Position numbers and translations under genes: made by a program. A DNA stretch of 64,000 bases, from assembly GCF_002802965.1 (NCBI RefSeq), contig NZ_NXGA01000001.1:533177-597176 (forward strand), given 5' to 3'. Positions 52,047 to 60,884 of the stretch are shown one piece after another; the stretch's first letter is position 1, and every line of letters begins with the position of its first letter. The DNA comes from Sporolactobacillus pectinivorans. Its GTDB lineage: Bacteria > Bacillota > Bacilli > Bacillales > Sporolactobacillaceae. Under the pieces are notes generated by a model that was not told where the DNA came from, did not search any database, and worked only from the letters and a program-made list of their open reading frames with translations.

Positions 52047-53282
52047 TTACTTATTCATGGAACGATAGAGGTTTAAATATTCATTAGCTTCTTCTTGGAC
52101 TGTTCTAACCTTTTCATTTTTTATATTTTTCTTTATTCCATTTAAACGCTTTGGTCCCTTTATCAATTTCTTTAATATTCTGGTCAGCTTTTCCGAATTA
52201 TTTCTTGGAAAGATAAACCCATTCTGGCCATGATCAATGATCTCTGTTATGCCGCCGACATCCGAAGCAACTACAGGTAATCTACAAGCTAATGCTTCGT
52301 AAACCACAAACGGACAATTTTCATGCCAGATTGAAGGAACAATGAGTACATCAGACTCACTAAAAATTTTCCCAATATCCGTTTCATCATAAACGCCACA
52401 AAATTCAATATTACTATTTTTATAAGCAGACTTTCTAATCTGATTATTATAGGATTCAATATTTCCAGATCCATAGATTTTTAACTTAGCTTTTTTGATC
52501 TTAAGATTTAGGAATGCTTTTATTAAAACATGCAGACCTTTATGATAATAATGGCTTCCTGCATAGCAAAACGTTAGTTTTTGGTTTTTAGTATAAACGG
52601 TTTTATTCTGTATACATTTTTCTGTATTAATTCCGTATTTAATAACTTCTATATCCACTTCAGGGAATTCTTCCCTAAACATTTTCGCTAAAAAGAAAGA
52701 TGGAGCAATGACCTTTTTTGCAGATAATAAAATATTTTCAGATTGCTTGTAACGGTATTTGACAAATTCGTTATTGATTTCCGGGCATTGGGTTCTGCAA
52801 GCATCGCCTTGTTTAGCACCCAGACAAGGTGAACCTGAACTTGTCATAAGTATACCTTTAGGGCACATCATGAAGAAATCAGTAAGTGTTATTAAATAAG
52901 GGATGTTCCGTTTTATAGCAACATTAACAAATTCGCCCATCCGTATGGGATGTGCAATATGAACAATATCCGGCTGCTCTTTTTCAAGAATCATATTTGC
53001 AAACCCGGTTAATTCGGAATCCTCTAATGATTGATAAAGAGTCTGAGGACCTGGGTCGTTAATATGTTTATAGGCAATAATGGGGATATCATTATATAGA
53101 AATTCTCTGTACATTATGTTTTCATAGGTGTGTTCGAAATATGAGTCGGTTTGAAAACTATGGGTAATTATTTTTACATCATGCTCATTAGTTTTTATCT
53201 GTCCGGCAAGATTTAGCAAGAAATTTTCAGTACCTGTATATGTTTCCGGAAAGAATTGATGTATCAGATACAGAATTTTTAT
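52047..53282 (-). CDS. GT4-family glycosyltransferase, with probable ATA start
   Basis: A 411-residue GT-B enzyme. The N-terminal domain begins KILYLIHQFFPETYTGTENF; a Cys cluster (MCPKGILMTSSGSPCLGAKQ, DACRTQCPEI) may bind a metal or form an Fe-S-like site, as in some GT4 branches. The C-terminal domain has CYAGSHYYHKGLHVLIKAFL and ENCPFVVYEALACRLPVVAS with the EX7E motif. The natural start is ATA at 53282-53280, six bases after GAGGTG. A GTG overlapping this ribosome binding site and a TTG at 53318 are in frame but have no ribosome binding site. Confidence 0.87.
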   Translation of the reverse strand: MKILYLIHQFFPETYTGTENFLLNLAGQIKTNEHDVKIITHSFQTDSYFEHTYENIMYREFLYNDIPIIAYKHINDPGPQTLYQSLEDSELTGFANMILEKEQPDIVHIAHPIRMGEFVNVAIKRNIPYLITLTDFFMMCPKGILMTSSGSPCLGAKQGDACRTQCPEINNEFVKYRYKQSENILLSAKKVIAPSFFLAKMFREEFPEVDIEVIKYGINTEKCIQNKTVYTKNQKLTFCYAGSHYYHKGLHVLIKAFLNLKIKKAKLKIYGSGNIESYNNQIRKSAYKNSNIEFCGVYDETDIGKIFSESDVLIVPSIWHENCPFVVYEALACRLPVVASDVGGITEIIDHGQNGFIFPRNNSEKLTRILKKLIKGPKRLNGIKKNIKNEKVRTVQEEANEYLNLYRSMNK

Positions 53283-53440
53283 GGTAAACACCTCTTTATT
53301 TTTTCTCGCCTTCTTCAATATATGCTGTTGGCAATTTTTGCTGAAGCCAGTTAAGGCTCAGCTGGGTGTGATCATTGAGATCTATATGAGTAAGGGTCCC
53401 CTCCTTTGTAAATATAAGTATCTCTAGGCCGCGATGATTA

Positions 53441-53638
53441 CTAATTAACTAAAATAATGGAGTACATACCGCTCTGAAAAAAATGGTCAATCCCTTTTGG
53501 AAGTTTCAAATTTAATTGTGCCTGAGATAAATGATCCGGTAAAATCCATTTATCTTTGTTTTCAGAAACAATTCCGCCCAACCCGCATATCTTTGTAAAT
53601 ATCTTGAGGGGAATATTTTTTAGGCCTGGATGACTCAT
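53441..53638 (-). CDS. small hypothetical protein
   Basis: A 65-residue protein (MSHPGLKNIPLKIFTKICGL; WILPDHLSQAQLNLKLPKGI) whose ATG follows GGAG at a spacing of 7. No membrane segment is seen. No family is recognised. It sits between the glycan locus and a TetR gene and could be the last, unrelated gene or a small glycan-locus protein. Confidence 0.5.
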   Translation of the reverse strand: MSHPGLKNIPLKIFTKICGLGGIVSENKDKWILPDHLSQAQLNLKLPKGIDHFFQSGMYSIILVN

Positions 53639-53912
53639 AAAAGTGCTCCATTATTTAAAAGTGTTATGACCAGCATAAGCGCGTGAAAATGAACAGATCA
53701 TTAATAAGATCCATTCACAATATATGTATTTTATTTTGGCTTTATTCATGAAAGTATATGTGCACTATATGTATCGAAATACGTACTTAAGTGACCGGAA
53801 ATCGGTACACTTTTATAGTTCGGTATTTTTTTCAATAATAATGACTTCCAAATATTTTGTGCAAGGCTATCTCATAATAGGTAGCCTGGTCACGCAAATT
53901 CTTTCTTCTTTT

Positions 53913-54437
53913 TCAAATCAACTGCCATACGCTTTCAAATAATTCTTGGTAATCATCATGATCCCACCGCTCCGCAAAATAAGGATTATGAAAATAAACA
54001 AATGCAGTCATAATAGCTTGACCTTCTCCCTTACGGCCGCTAATTGCTTCTGCCTTTTCCGCTAATTGTTTAAGATGACTATTGATTAGTGTTTGTGTGC
54101 CCTCTAAATAGTCAGTGTATAAGTAAAACATTCGTTTATCATTATGGTATAGTTCTTTTTTCGTATTGGCGAGTTGCCAGAGCCAATCATGAAGGGCAGA
54201 TTCACCATCCATGTTTGCTGGAACTGTCCATTCTAATAGGTTTTTTGAAGTGGTGTTTAACCACTTTAATGCGAGTTGCTGCAAGAGATCCTCTTTATTT
54301 TTGTAATGTTTATAGAAAGCTGCATGGGTGACGCCCAAGGCTTTTGCTATATCTGAAAGCTTAGTTTTTTTAACACCCTTTTCCATGACCATTGCTTCTG
54401 CAACATTAAAAATCTTTTCCTCTGTGAGTATCGCCAA
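53913..54437 (-). CDS. TetR-family transcriptional regulator
   Basis: A 174-residue regulator: KIFNVAEAMVMEKGVKKTKL, SDIAKALGVTHAAFYKHYKN is the helix-turn-helix, and the C-terminal half has the YFHNPYFAERW stretch of a small TetR_C domain. It is divergent from the SDR gene at 54723. The two GTTAC/GTAAC dyads between them are the likely operators, so it probably represses the SDR gene and itself. Confidence 0.9.
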   Translation of the reverse strand: MAILTEEKIFNVAEAMVMEKGVKKTKLSDIAKALGVTHAAFYKHYKNKEDLLQQLALKWLNTTSKNLLEWTVPANMDGESALHDWLWQLANTKKELYHNDKRMFYLYTDYLEGTQTLINSHLKQLAEKAEAISGRKGEGQAIMTAFVYFHNPYFAERWDHDDYQELFESVWQLI

Positions 54438-54620
54438 TTCGATTTTCCTTTTCTTTTGGTTCTGTTAACTTGTCTGTCGCTTTTTGCTCCATGTGTTCAC
54501 TTTCCGTGGACAATCTCTCAGGAGTCCCGCACCTTCCGCGCAATCAACAAAGGAGCAGGATCAACATTGAACTTTAACATAGCCTTTTTTTATGTTATTA
54601 GTGTACAAGAAAAACCGTGA

Positions 54621-54697
54621 AGTTACAAATTGTTGACATTGTAACCGGAGGATATATAATAATACGTGAAAGTTACAAAATAATCATTATGTAACTT
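54621..54697. promoter_or_regulatory. SDR promoter with two GTTAC-type operators
   Basis: TTGACA (54633-54638) and TATAAT (54655-54660), 16 bp apart, drive the SDR gene. One dyad (AGTTACAAA ... TTGTAAC, 54621-54645) covers the -35; the other (AAGTTACA ... TGTAACTT, 54670-54697) lies just beyond the -10. Confidence 0.8.
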
Positions 54698-54722
54698 TAT
54701 AAAAATATAAAGGAGCGATTTT

Positions 54723-55475
54723 ATGCTTAACGCAACGAATGAAACAAATGATCTAAGAGTAGCGCTTGTTACAGGAGGTTCTGGTGGGATAGGTCGGGCA
54801 GTCGTAAAAAAATTGTCTGATACCGGTTTTGCTGTTGCCGTTCAATATGCTGGTAATAAAGCAAAGGCAGATGCCTTAGTAGCAGAAATAATTGAGGGAG
54901 GCGGTAAAGCAATCAGTGTTGGTGGAGATGTTGCAGACGAGCAGGCCATGAAGGCCATTTTTGATACAGTTGAAACAGAATTCGGCGGTATCGACGTGGT
55001 CATCAATACAGCGGGAATAATGCTCCTTAGTCCAATTGCAGATATAAACTTGGATGATCTAGATAAAATGCATCGGACCAATATTCGTGGAACTTTTGTT
55101 GTCTCAAAGCAAGCCGCACGGCATGTACGTCAGGGCGGTGCCATTATTAACTTCTCTACTTCAATTACTCGTACACAGTTTCCTAATTACGGGGCATATG
55201 CTGCAAGTAAAGCTGCTGTTGAGTCGATGACGTTAATCTTAGCTCGCGAATTACGTGGAAAAGATATCACGGTTAACGCTGTGGCACCTGGACCAACAGC
55301 GACCCCACTCTTTTTAGATGGAAAAGACGAAAAAACAATTGACTATCTTGCTAAGTCGGTACCCTTGGAACGTCTTGGTCAACCAGAGGATATTGCTGAA
55401 ACGGTAGCCTTTCTTGCAGGCCCTGCACGTTGGGTTAATGGACAAATTATTTTTACAAATGGAGGCATGGCCTAA
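54723..55475 (+). CDS. short-chain dehydrogenase/reductase
   Basis: A 250-residue classical SDR of the FabG type: ALVTGGSGGIGRAVVKKL, VAVQYAGNKAKADALV for cofactor choice, VVINTAGIMLLSPI, IINFSTSITRTQFPNYGAYA with Ser and Tyr, SKAAVESMTLILARELRG with Lys, and ARWVNGQIIFTNGGMA at the end. AAAGGAGCG precedes the ATG. It is controlled by the divergent TetR-family gene through two operators. A truncated second SDR follows 20 bp downstream. Confidence 0.92.
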   Translation: MLNATNETNDLRVALVTGGSGGIGRAVVKKLSDTGFAVAVQYAGNKAKADALVAEIIEGGGKAISVGGDVADEQAMKAIFDTVETEFGGIDVVINTAGIMLLSPIADINLDDLDKMHRTNIRGTFVVSKQAARHVRQGGAIINFSTSITRTQFPNYGAYAASKAAVESMTLILARELRGKDITVNAVAPGPTATPLFLDGKDEKTIDYLAKSVPLERLGQPEDIAETVAFLAGPARWVNGQIIFTNGGMA

Positions 55476-55495
55476 ATAACGAGGTGGAAGGAATC

Positions 55496-55729
55496 ATGAA
55501 TAGTGAAGAGAAAAAAATTATTGTGATCACAGGTGCATCCAGTGGCTTTGGATCACTTACTGCCCGGGCACTTGCTGATTGTGGCCATGTTGTTTATGCC
55601 GGCATGCGCGAAACATCAAAACGCAATGCGCCACAAGTTCAAGCTGCTGAAAATTATTTATTGGAACATGGTGTAGACTTTAGAACGGCATCAATCACTT
55701 TGATTGCGGTGAAAGGTATCCTTGTTTGA
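55496..55729 (+). pseudogene. truncated SDR, N-terminal part
   Basis: The frame has a proper ribosome binding site (GAGGTGGAAGG) and an SDR start, IIVITGASSGFGSLTARALA and VVYAGMRETSKRNAP, but after residue 65 it leaves the family and stops at 78 residues. The NNAG motif and catalytic Tyr-x-x-x-Lys are absent. It is a 3'-deleted copy downstream of an intact SDR. Confidence 0.8.
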
Positions 55730-56018
55730 AGAAACCGGATACGACAAGATGATCCGGTCTAGGAAAAGGTGAAGAAGCTGGAGTTATCTGTACCTTTTGT
55801 GGTAGCACAATGAGATGAGCGGGAAAAAGTCCCAAGTGATCAGATAACACTTGGGACGTGATTGAATCGCGTCAGCGATTTTGTACTTTGGTGCGAACGG
55901 GTGAATTTGCCAGTATTGTAAGAATAATTCTGTCCGAATGGTAAGAAGCCGTATTCGGATTGCTTGACGCTTTGCGCCGCCATATATGGAGCATATCCAA
56001 ATCTAAATAGTTAATAGT
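55730..56018. other. degenerate stretch
   Basis: It contains a hairpin GTCCCAAGTG / CACTTGGGAC near 55828-55856 without a T-run. No gene is recognised. Confidence 0.45.
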
Positions 56019-57379
56019 TCACAGTGTTTCGATCTGAATGTTGAGCTTTTCTTTAAAAAAGAAATACAAGAGTAATCTCATCAGGCAGGTGATCACTTCG
56101 GTTACGGTCATCGACCAGATAATGCCTTGCAATCCAAACAGGACATGGAGTAGAAGGATCATCGGGATATACAGCACGCCCTGTGTTATTGACATAATCA
56201 TGGTTGGCGCTCCTTGCCCTGTGGCCTGAAATACTCCGGTTAACAACCCGGTAAATCCGTTGAAGAGAGCAGAGATCAACATTGCAACTAAAATGGAGGT
56301 TCCGATACTTAAAACGGCTGGATCATTTGAAAACAAATGAATGACAGGCGTTCTGAACAGGTACACAAGTCCGACAAATACGACAGAAATACTGCCAATC
56401 CATAGCGCGGCAGATTTCAGCCCGGCCCTAAATCGAGTTATGTTCTGACTGGCAAAGTTAAAAGCGAAAAAAGGAATTAACCCTAAAAATAGACCCATAG
56501 AAAGAAATTCGGGAACTTGAACAATTCTTAAAGCGACACCAAATCCGGCAACCACTTGATCACCATAACGACTGGCAAAGTTGTTTAATAGAAGGGTGGT
56601 GACAACAAGGAAGGCTGCCTGCAGCAACTCTGATGTTCCAATTTTATAGAGCTCCATTTGGTCATTAAGCGAAATGGTAAACTGTTTCAAGAATCCTTTC
56701 AGATGCTCACTTTTCGTTTCCAAAAAGTAAATGTAATAAATTACAGAGCCTAAATTCGCTAAAAGCATGGCTAAAGCAGCGCCTGCAACATGCCAGCCTA
56801 ATACGATGATGCATAATGGATCAAAAATTAAGCTAAGGGCAGTACTGATAAAAACACCATACATGGATTCTCTTGACGCGCCTTCTGAGCGAACCAATTG
56901 TTCCAAAGAGAAATTAAGGATAATGATAAATCCCCCAGCCAAAAGCGTTAATACGTATTGTTTCGTGTAATCAAATGTAGCTGCATCTGTACCCAGAAGT
57001 TCTGTAATCGGATTAATCAGCAAAAAAGCAATAGTGGCAATGAGAAAACCGGAAATGATACTGGCATAAAATGTGTATCCGGCTACTTTTCTTCCTTTAT
57101 TGGTTATTTCTTCCCTGCTAATCGGGTGGCAAAAGTGCCGCCACCAACCCCAAACATATTGCCAAAAGCCATTAAGACTGTGAATATGGGGAGTCCCAAA
57201 GTCACAGAGGAAAGCGTATCCGTATTGTGCAGAAGGCCAATGAAATATGCATTAATAACGTTGTAAATGGTTCCAACGGACATCCCAATCATCATGGGGA
57301 TTGATAGATGTGCAATGGTCTTTTGAATCGGAGCTTCTTCTAAATAATAGTGATCTGTGTATTTTTTTATTACATTCAT
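56019..57379 (-). pseudogene. MATE-family efflux transporter with one frameshift
   Basis: The first 91 codons (57379-57104) encode a MATE N-terminus: APIQKTIAHLSIPMMIGMSV, VINAYFIGLLHNTD, MAFGNMFGVGGGTFATRLAG. They end at TAA just where the next frame continues with EEITNKGRKVAGYTFYASII and the remaining ten or so hydrophobic segments to 56019. One base lost or gained near 57110 joins the two. MATE proteins expel cationic drugs using sodium or proton gradients. It follows a MarR regulator directly. A sequencing error is the alternative to a real mutation. Confidence 0.85.
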
Positions 57380-57385
57380 CTTCCT

Positions 57386-57817
57386 TCATAAATTTTCACT
57401 TACTTTTATTAGCAAGTCTTTGAGTGTTTTTGTTTCTTCAGGCGTTAGACTCTTTGTAAGCCTGTGTTCTGTCTCCGAAAAGATTTGGTTGAATTCTTCA
57501 ACTAGGTTTATCCCTTTTTCTAGGACATATATATTTTTTTGACGTTCATTATTTTCCGGCACAATGCGTTCGATATACCCTTTCTTTTCCAAGCCTTGAA
57601 GCATATTGGTAATACTTGCACTTTTGCGGTTAAATTTCTCTGCTAAATCTTTTTGAATAACGCCCCTTTCTTGATTTGCATAAATGTAGCCGATCATCTG
57701 CCCTTGCTGAGAATTTAATCCTAAACAAGTTAATCGGGCGTCTGCTATTTTTTTGATTTTGATACCAATCACTCGAATAAGATCTGAGTACGGGGTAGCT
57801 ACCACTTTTTTATTCAT
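57386..57817 (-). CDS. MarR-family transcriptional regulator
   Basis: A 143-residue MarR protein: LTCLGLNSQQGQMIGYIYAN, GVIQKDLAEKFNRKSASITN with the recognition helix, MLQGLEKKGYIERIVPENNE and RQKNIYVLEKG as the wing. Start 57817 follows GGAG by 8 bases; the upstream in-frame ATG at 57838 contains this ribosome binding site. It precedes the MATE gene by 6 bp and two matching palindromes lie just upstream, so it represses its own operon. Confidence 0.92.
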   Translation of the reverse strand: MNKKVVATPYSDLIRVIGIKIKKIADARLTCLGLNSQQGQMIGYIYANQERGVIQKDLAEKFNRKSASITNMLQGLEKKGYIERIVPENNERQKNIYVLEKGINLVEEFNQIFSETEHRLTKSLTPEETKTLKDLLIKVSENL

Positions 57818-57845
57818 CTTCTCAACTCCATTAGCCACATTATAG

Positions 57846-57889
57846 TTAGATATCTAATGATTATGATTATAAGAGTTAGATATCTAACT
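57846..57889. promoter_or_regulatory. twin MarR operators
   Basis: TTAGATATCTAA occurs at 57846-57857 and again within AGTTAGATATCTAACT at 57874-57889. The centres are 30 bp apart, on nearly the same face of the helix. The motif is the usual type for MarR regulators of Firmicutes. Confidence 0.85.
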
Positions 57890-58083
57890 GCCAATGATCT
57901 AATTATTTATTTCCCATAGTTGCCATTTACTTTCCCCTGAGAACGACAAGAACCGGGCACTTTGTCCGGCGGTATTCATTTTTGTACTTGAGTAAGAAAG
58001 CATAAGCGTTGATCTCTAGATAAGAGCTAACTTTTTCATTTTACTTTCTTGACATCAAACAAAAATTAACTTATATTATAAAA

Positions 58084-58095
58084 GAACGATCGTTC
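58084..58095. promoter_or_regulatory. TetR-type operator before the regulator gene
   Basis: GAACGATCGTTC is a perfect 12-bp palindrome about 33 bp upstream of the regulator's start. It matches GGAACGATCATTCC at 58728-58741. Confidence 0.8.
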
Positions 58096-58127
58096 CAATA
58101 AATTTATTAAACTTTGGAGTGAGGTCT

Positions 58128-58703
58128 TTGACAAGAACGCGTGTCTTCGATCGACAAAAGGTACTTGAGAAGGCTATGATTGTGTTTTGGCGGAAAGGAG
58201 CCGATGATGCAAGCATTGCTGATTTATTAAAAGAAATGAAAATTAGTCGCTCAAGTATGTATGAGACGTTTGGCAGTAAAGATAATCTGCTTCTCGAATC
58301 GATTCAGTGCTATATGGACGCCAGAAAATCAGAACGCGGGGTTCTTAACGACTCCCAAGATATTCGATTGAGTATCATGCGCTATTTTCAAAATCATATT
58401 GATCGTGTATTTGATGATAATGCACCAGATGGTTGCTTACTCACCAGTACAGCAGCTTCTATTGATCATCAGAGCGCTTTGATTCAGGACGCAGTGGCAA
58501 CAAGTTTTAAAGATATTGAAATGTCGTTGTTTAACCTTTTGGAAATCGGGAAAAAAAGTGGGCAAATAAATTCACATATTGATTCAAAAAAATGGGCGTT
58601 TCTTTTACTCAATTTACACCATAGCATTAATATTACTTCCAAAATCGATCACAATAAGGAAGATTTTATCCAGATGATTGAGTTGGTTGTCTCCTTGTTA
58701 TAA
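58128..58703 (+). CDS. TetR-family transcriptional regulator
   Basis: A 191-residue regulator: FDRQKVLEKAMIVFWRKGAD, SIADLLKEMKISRSSMYETF is the helix-turn-helix, followed by GSKDNLLLESIQCY. The C-terminal domain contains DGCLLTSTAASID, as in AcrR/YxaF-like regulators. TTG 58128 is preferred (GGAG 9 bases upstream; MTRTRVFDR is the usual start). Matching palindromes before this gene and before the transporter pair indicate autoregulation and repression of the transporters. Confidence 0.9.
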   Translation: MTRTRVFDRQKVLEKAMIVFWRKGADDASIADLLKEMKISRSSMYETFGSKDNLLLESIQCYMDARKSERGVLNDSQDIRLSIMRYFQNHIDRVFDDNAPDGCLLTSTAASIDHQSALIQDAVATSFKDIEMSLFNLLEIGKKSGQINSHIDSKKWAFLLLNLHHSINITSKIDHNKEDFIQMIELVVSLL

Positions 58704-58727
58704 GCTCAATTTTTTTTGATCTTTAAA

Positions 58728-58741
58728 GGAACGATCATTCC
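58728..58741. promoter_or_regulatory. TetR-type operator before the transporter pair
   Basis: GGAACGATCATTCC is an imperfect palindrome 34 bp before the first YdcZ-like gene and matches 58084-58095. Confidence 0.75.
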
Positions 58742-58774
58742 AATAACTGATTATAAAAGGAGTCTTAAATTATT

Positions 58775-59224
58775 ATGATAATTTTTATGTTGATTGCCGG
58801 TTTTTTCTCTGGAATGACTATTCCTGTTCAAACATCAATTAATTCACGGCTTGGCTTGCAGGTTAAATCTCCCTACACAGCATCTGCCATTTCATTTTTG
58901 GTTGGGACGATTGTCTTATTTCTCGTTTCTTTCCTTGCAGAACCGCATTTTGTATCTGATATTAGCCTTCTTTCTTCTATCCCGTGGTGGATTCTAATTG
59001 GCGGTGGCTGCCTTGGCGTTTTTTATTTGACGTCTAATATTCTATTGCTGCCGCGGCTTGGGTCTGCGCTAACGGTTGTTGTTACTTTGCTTGGCCAAAT
59101 GATTATGGCTTTATCGATTGATCACTTCGGATGGTTTCATGTTCCTGTCCATGAATTAAATGGCCCAAGAATTACCGGCATCGTATTCATGTTAATTGGC
59201 GTTTTTGTCATAAAAAAATATTAA
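58775..59224 (+). CDS. YdcZ-like DMT transporter subunit, first
   Basis: A 149-residue protein with about five membrane segments of the DUF606/YdcZ branch of the drug/metabolite transporters. It begins MLIAGFFSGMTIPVQTSINS and has the NILLLPRLGSALTVVVTLLG pattern near residue 90. Such proteins commonly occur as tandem pairs that form one transporter. The next gene is a clear paralogue, 22 bp away. The substrate is unknown. Confidence 0.87.
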   Translation: MIIFMLIAGFFSGMTIPVQTSINSRLGLQVKSPYTASAISFLVGTIVLFLVSFLAEPHFVSDISLLSSIPWWILIGGGCLGVFYLTSNILLLPRLGSALTVVVTLLGQMIMALSIDHFGWFHVPVHELNGPRITGIVFMLIGVFVIKKY

Positions 59225-59246
59225 TAAACAAGGGAGCTTATTCTTC

Positions 59247-59732
59247 ATGAAAAACAAATCATCGTATTTAATACTTTACATGTTCCTTGGCCTGTTTGCG
59301 GGAATGCTGTCACCGATTCAAACATCGATTAATTCAGAACTGAGAAGCGATGTTCAATCTCCACTTGTTGCGTCTCTCATTTCTTTTTCAGTAGGAACAA
59401 TAGCTCTTTTTCTTCTTGTTTCGATTATTGAGCATCGGCGGTTATTCAATACGAACATCTTAGAAAAGGGGAGAAGAGTCATTTCAGAGAATCCCTGGTG
59501 GCTCTGGATAGGAGGGATACTGGGAGTTGTTTTTGTAACATCTAATATATTTTTGTTGCCCGTTATCGGGGCTGCTTTAACTGTTGTTTTGGCTTTATGT
59601 GGTCAGATGGTCATCGCGCTCATTATTGATCATTTTGGCTGGTTCGGGGTACCCAAACATCAGATAAACATACAACGTATTTTCGGCATTATACTGATGG
59701 TTTCAGGAATATTTTTGATTCAGCACTTTTAA
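59247..59732 (+). CDS. YdcZ-like DMT transporter subunit, second
   Basis: A 161-residue paralogue of the preceding gene: MFLGLFAGMLSPIQTSINSE, SPLVASLISFSVGTIALFLL, NIFLLPVIGAALTVVLALCG and IFGIILMVSGIFLIQHF. It has five membrane segments. GGGAGC precedes the ATG. It is probably the second half of a heterodimeric exporter under the TetR regulator at 58128. Confidence 0.87.
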   Translation: MKNKSSYLILYMFLGLFAGMLSPIQTSINSELRSDVQSPLVASLISFSVGTIALFLLVSIIEHRRLFNTNILEKGRRVISENPWWLWIGGILGVVFVTSNIFLLPVIGAALTVVLALCGQMVIALIIDHFGWFGVPKHQINIQRIFGIILMVSGIFLIQHF

Positions 59733-60147
59733 TATAAGCAGTTTAAAGTAGTCAAGTTTTCTTTAGAAGGAGTGCACTCTCTGTCGAAAATAGATAGAGG
59801 GTTTATTTATTCTTTTTCTCAATCCTGGAACTATTAGCGTAAGCAGGCATACATTTTACAAAATATTACCGTGGCGTAAGCTAAAGATATATTTCTAACC
59901 AGTCAGGGGGGGTCAAAGACAACACTTTCAAGATTGATGAATGAATTGAGTCTCGTTGTTCTTTAAGCATAAGGTCTTTCAAAAGACTTCAATCTTAAAT
60001 GGCGACTTTAAGTAAGTCACAGAAATGCTACAAGTTTGCGTAGGGATGTCACCGCTAGGGTACGATTGAAAATGTTCTATCTGGTGCTAATGAAATCGGT
60101 CAGCTCTCATTGACGCGTAGTTAGTACGGACTACGCAGCATAAAAGG
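59733..60147. other. gene-poor stretch
   Basis: No gene is recognised. A 7-bp hairpin GCGTAGT / ACTACGC lies near 60115-60136, and a short GCGACTTTAAGTAAGTC near 60000 resembles an IS200/IS605 end, too weakly to call. Confidence 0.45.
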
Positions 60148-60819
60148 TTAAATTGCTAATAACTCCTTTAGAGAATTTATCTCTTTTCTTTGACCGTATT
60201 CTTTTTTTGCATTTGTTCTGTTTATTAAAACCGAATATGTACCTATGCTATTGGCTCCTTTAATATCTTTTTGTTCATCACCTACAAATACTAGGTTGTT
60301 TGCAGAGACTCCCAGCTTACTTAATAAGTCCAAATAGCCTTGTTTGTTCGGTTTTCTAAAACCAACATCAGCTGAAGTCAATAATACATCAATATAATCT
60401 TTAAAGACCTCAATATCAGACAAAACGTAATCTCGATCCATCCCATAAGGCACATCGGTTAATATGCCAATTTTTACGCCTTGTTTTTTTAAAGCTTCTA
60501 AAGTATAGATTGTATCATCATATAGTTGTGAAGTTCGGTGAAAGTAAGAATAAAAGGTCTTTTTTGTCTTGTTCAAACATTTATCGATATTTAATTTCCA
60601 CGTTTCCAATATTTCAGAGAATATTTGGTCAGAAGATACTTCAACTTCTCTATAGGTTATTCTTGTATTATATTTTGATAGAACTTTTTCTCCTGCTTCG
60701 ATCATATTTTTATTTGGAATACAGTTACAGCTGATCAGAACATCTTTCAGAGCTTCTTTGTACAAGCTTTTCCAATTTAGTGGAACATTTTTGTATTTCA
60801 TCTGTTGTACAGTAATCAC
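60148..60819 (-). pseudogene. HAD-like hydrolase lacking the nucleophile motif
   Basis: A 223-residue frame with HAD motifs II (GVKIGILTDVPYGMDR), III (GFRKPNKQGYLDLLSKLGV) and IV (LVFVGDEQKDIKGANSIG). The DxDGT motif I that must begin such a protein is absent: the frame starts GTG ITVQQMKYKNVPLNWKSLY, which normally follows motif I. Extending the same frame upstream reads LFFID and then TAG at 60825-60823, exactly where motif I should be. It is therefore probably an inactivated HAD phosphatase, or a protein with a binding role only. Confidence 0.7.
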
Positions 60820-60884
60820 GAACTAGTCAATAAAAAATAAATATACTCTGATATAAGCAAACTTAAAATTACATAGTGAATGTG

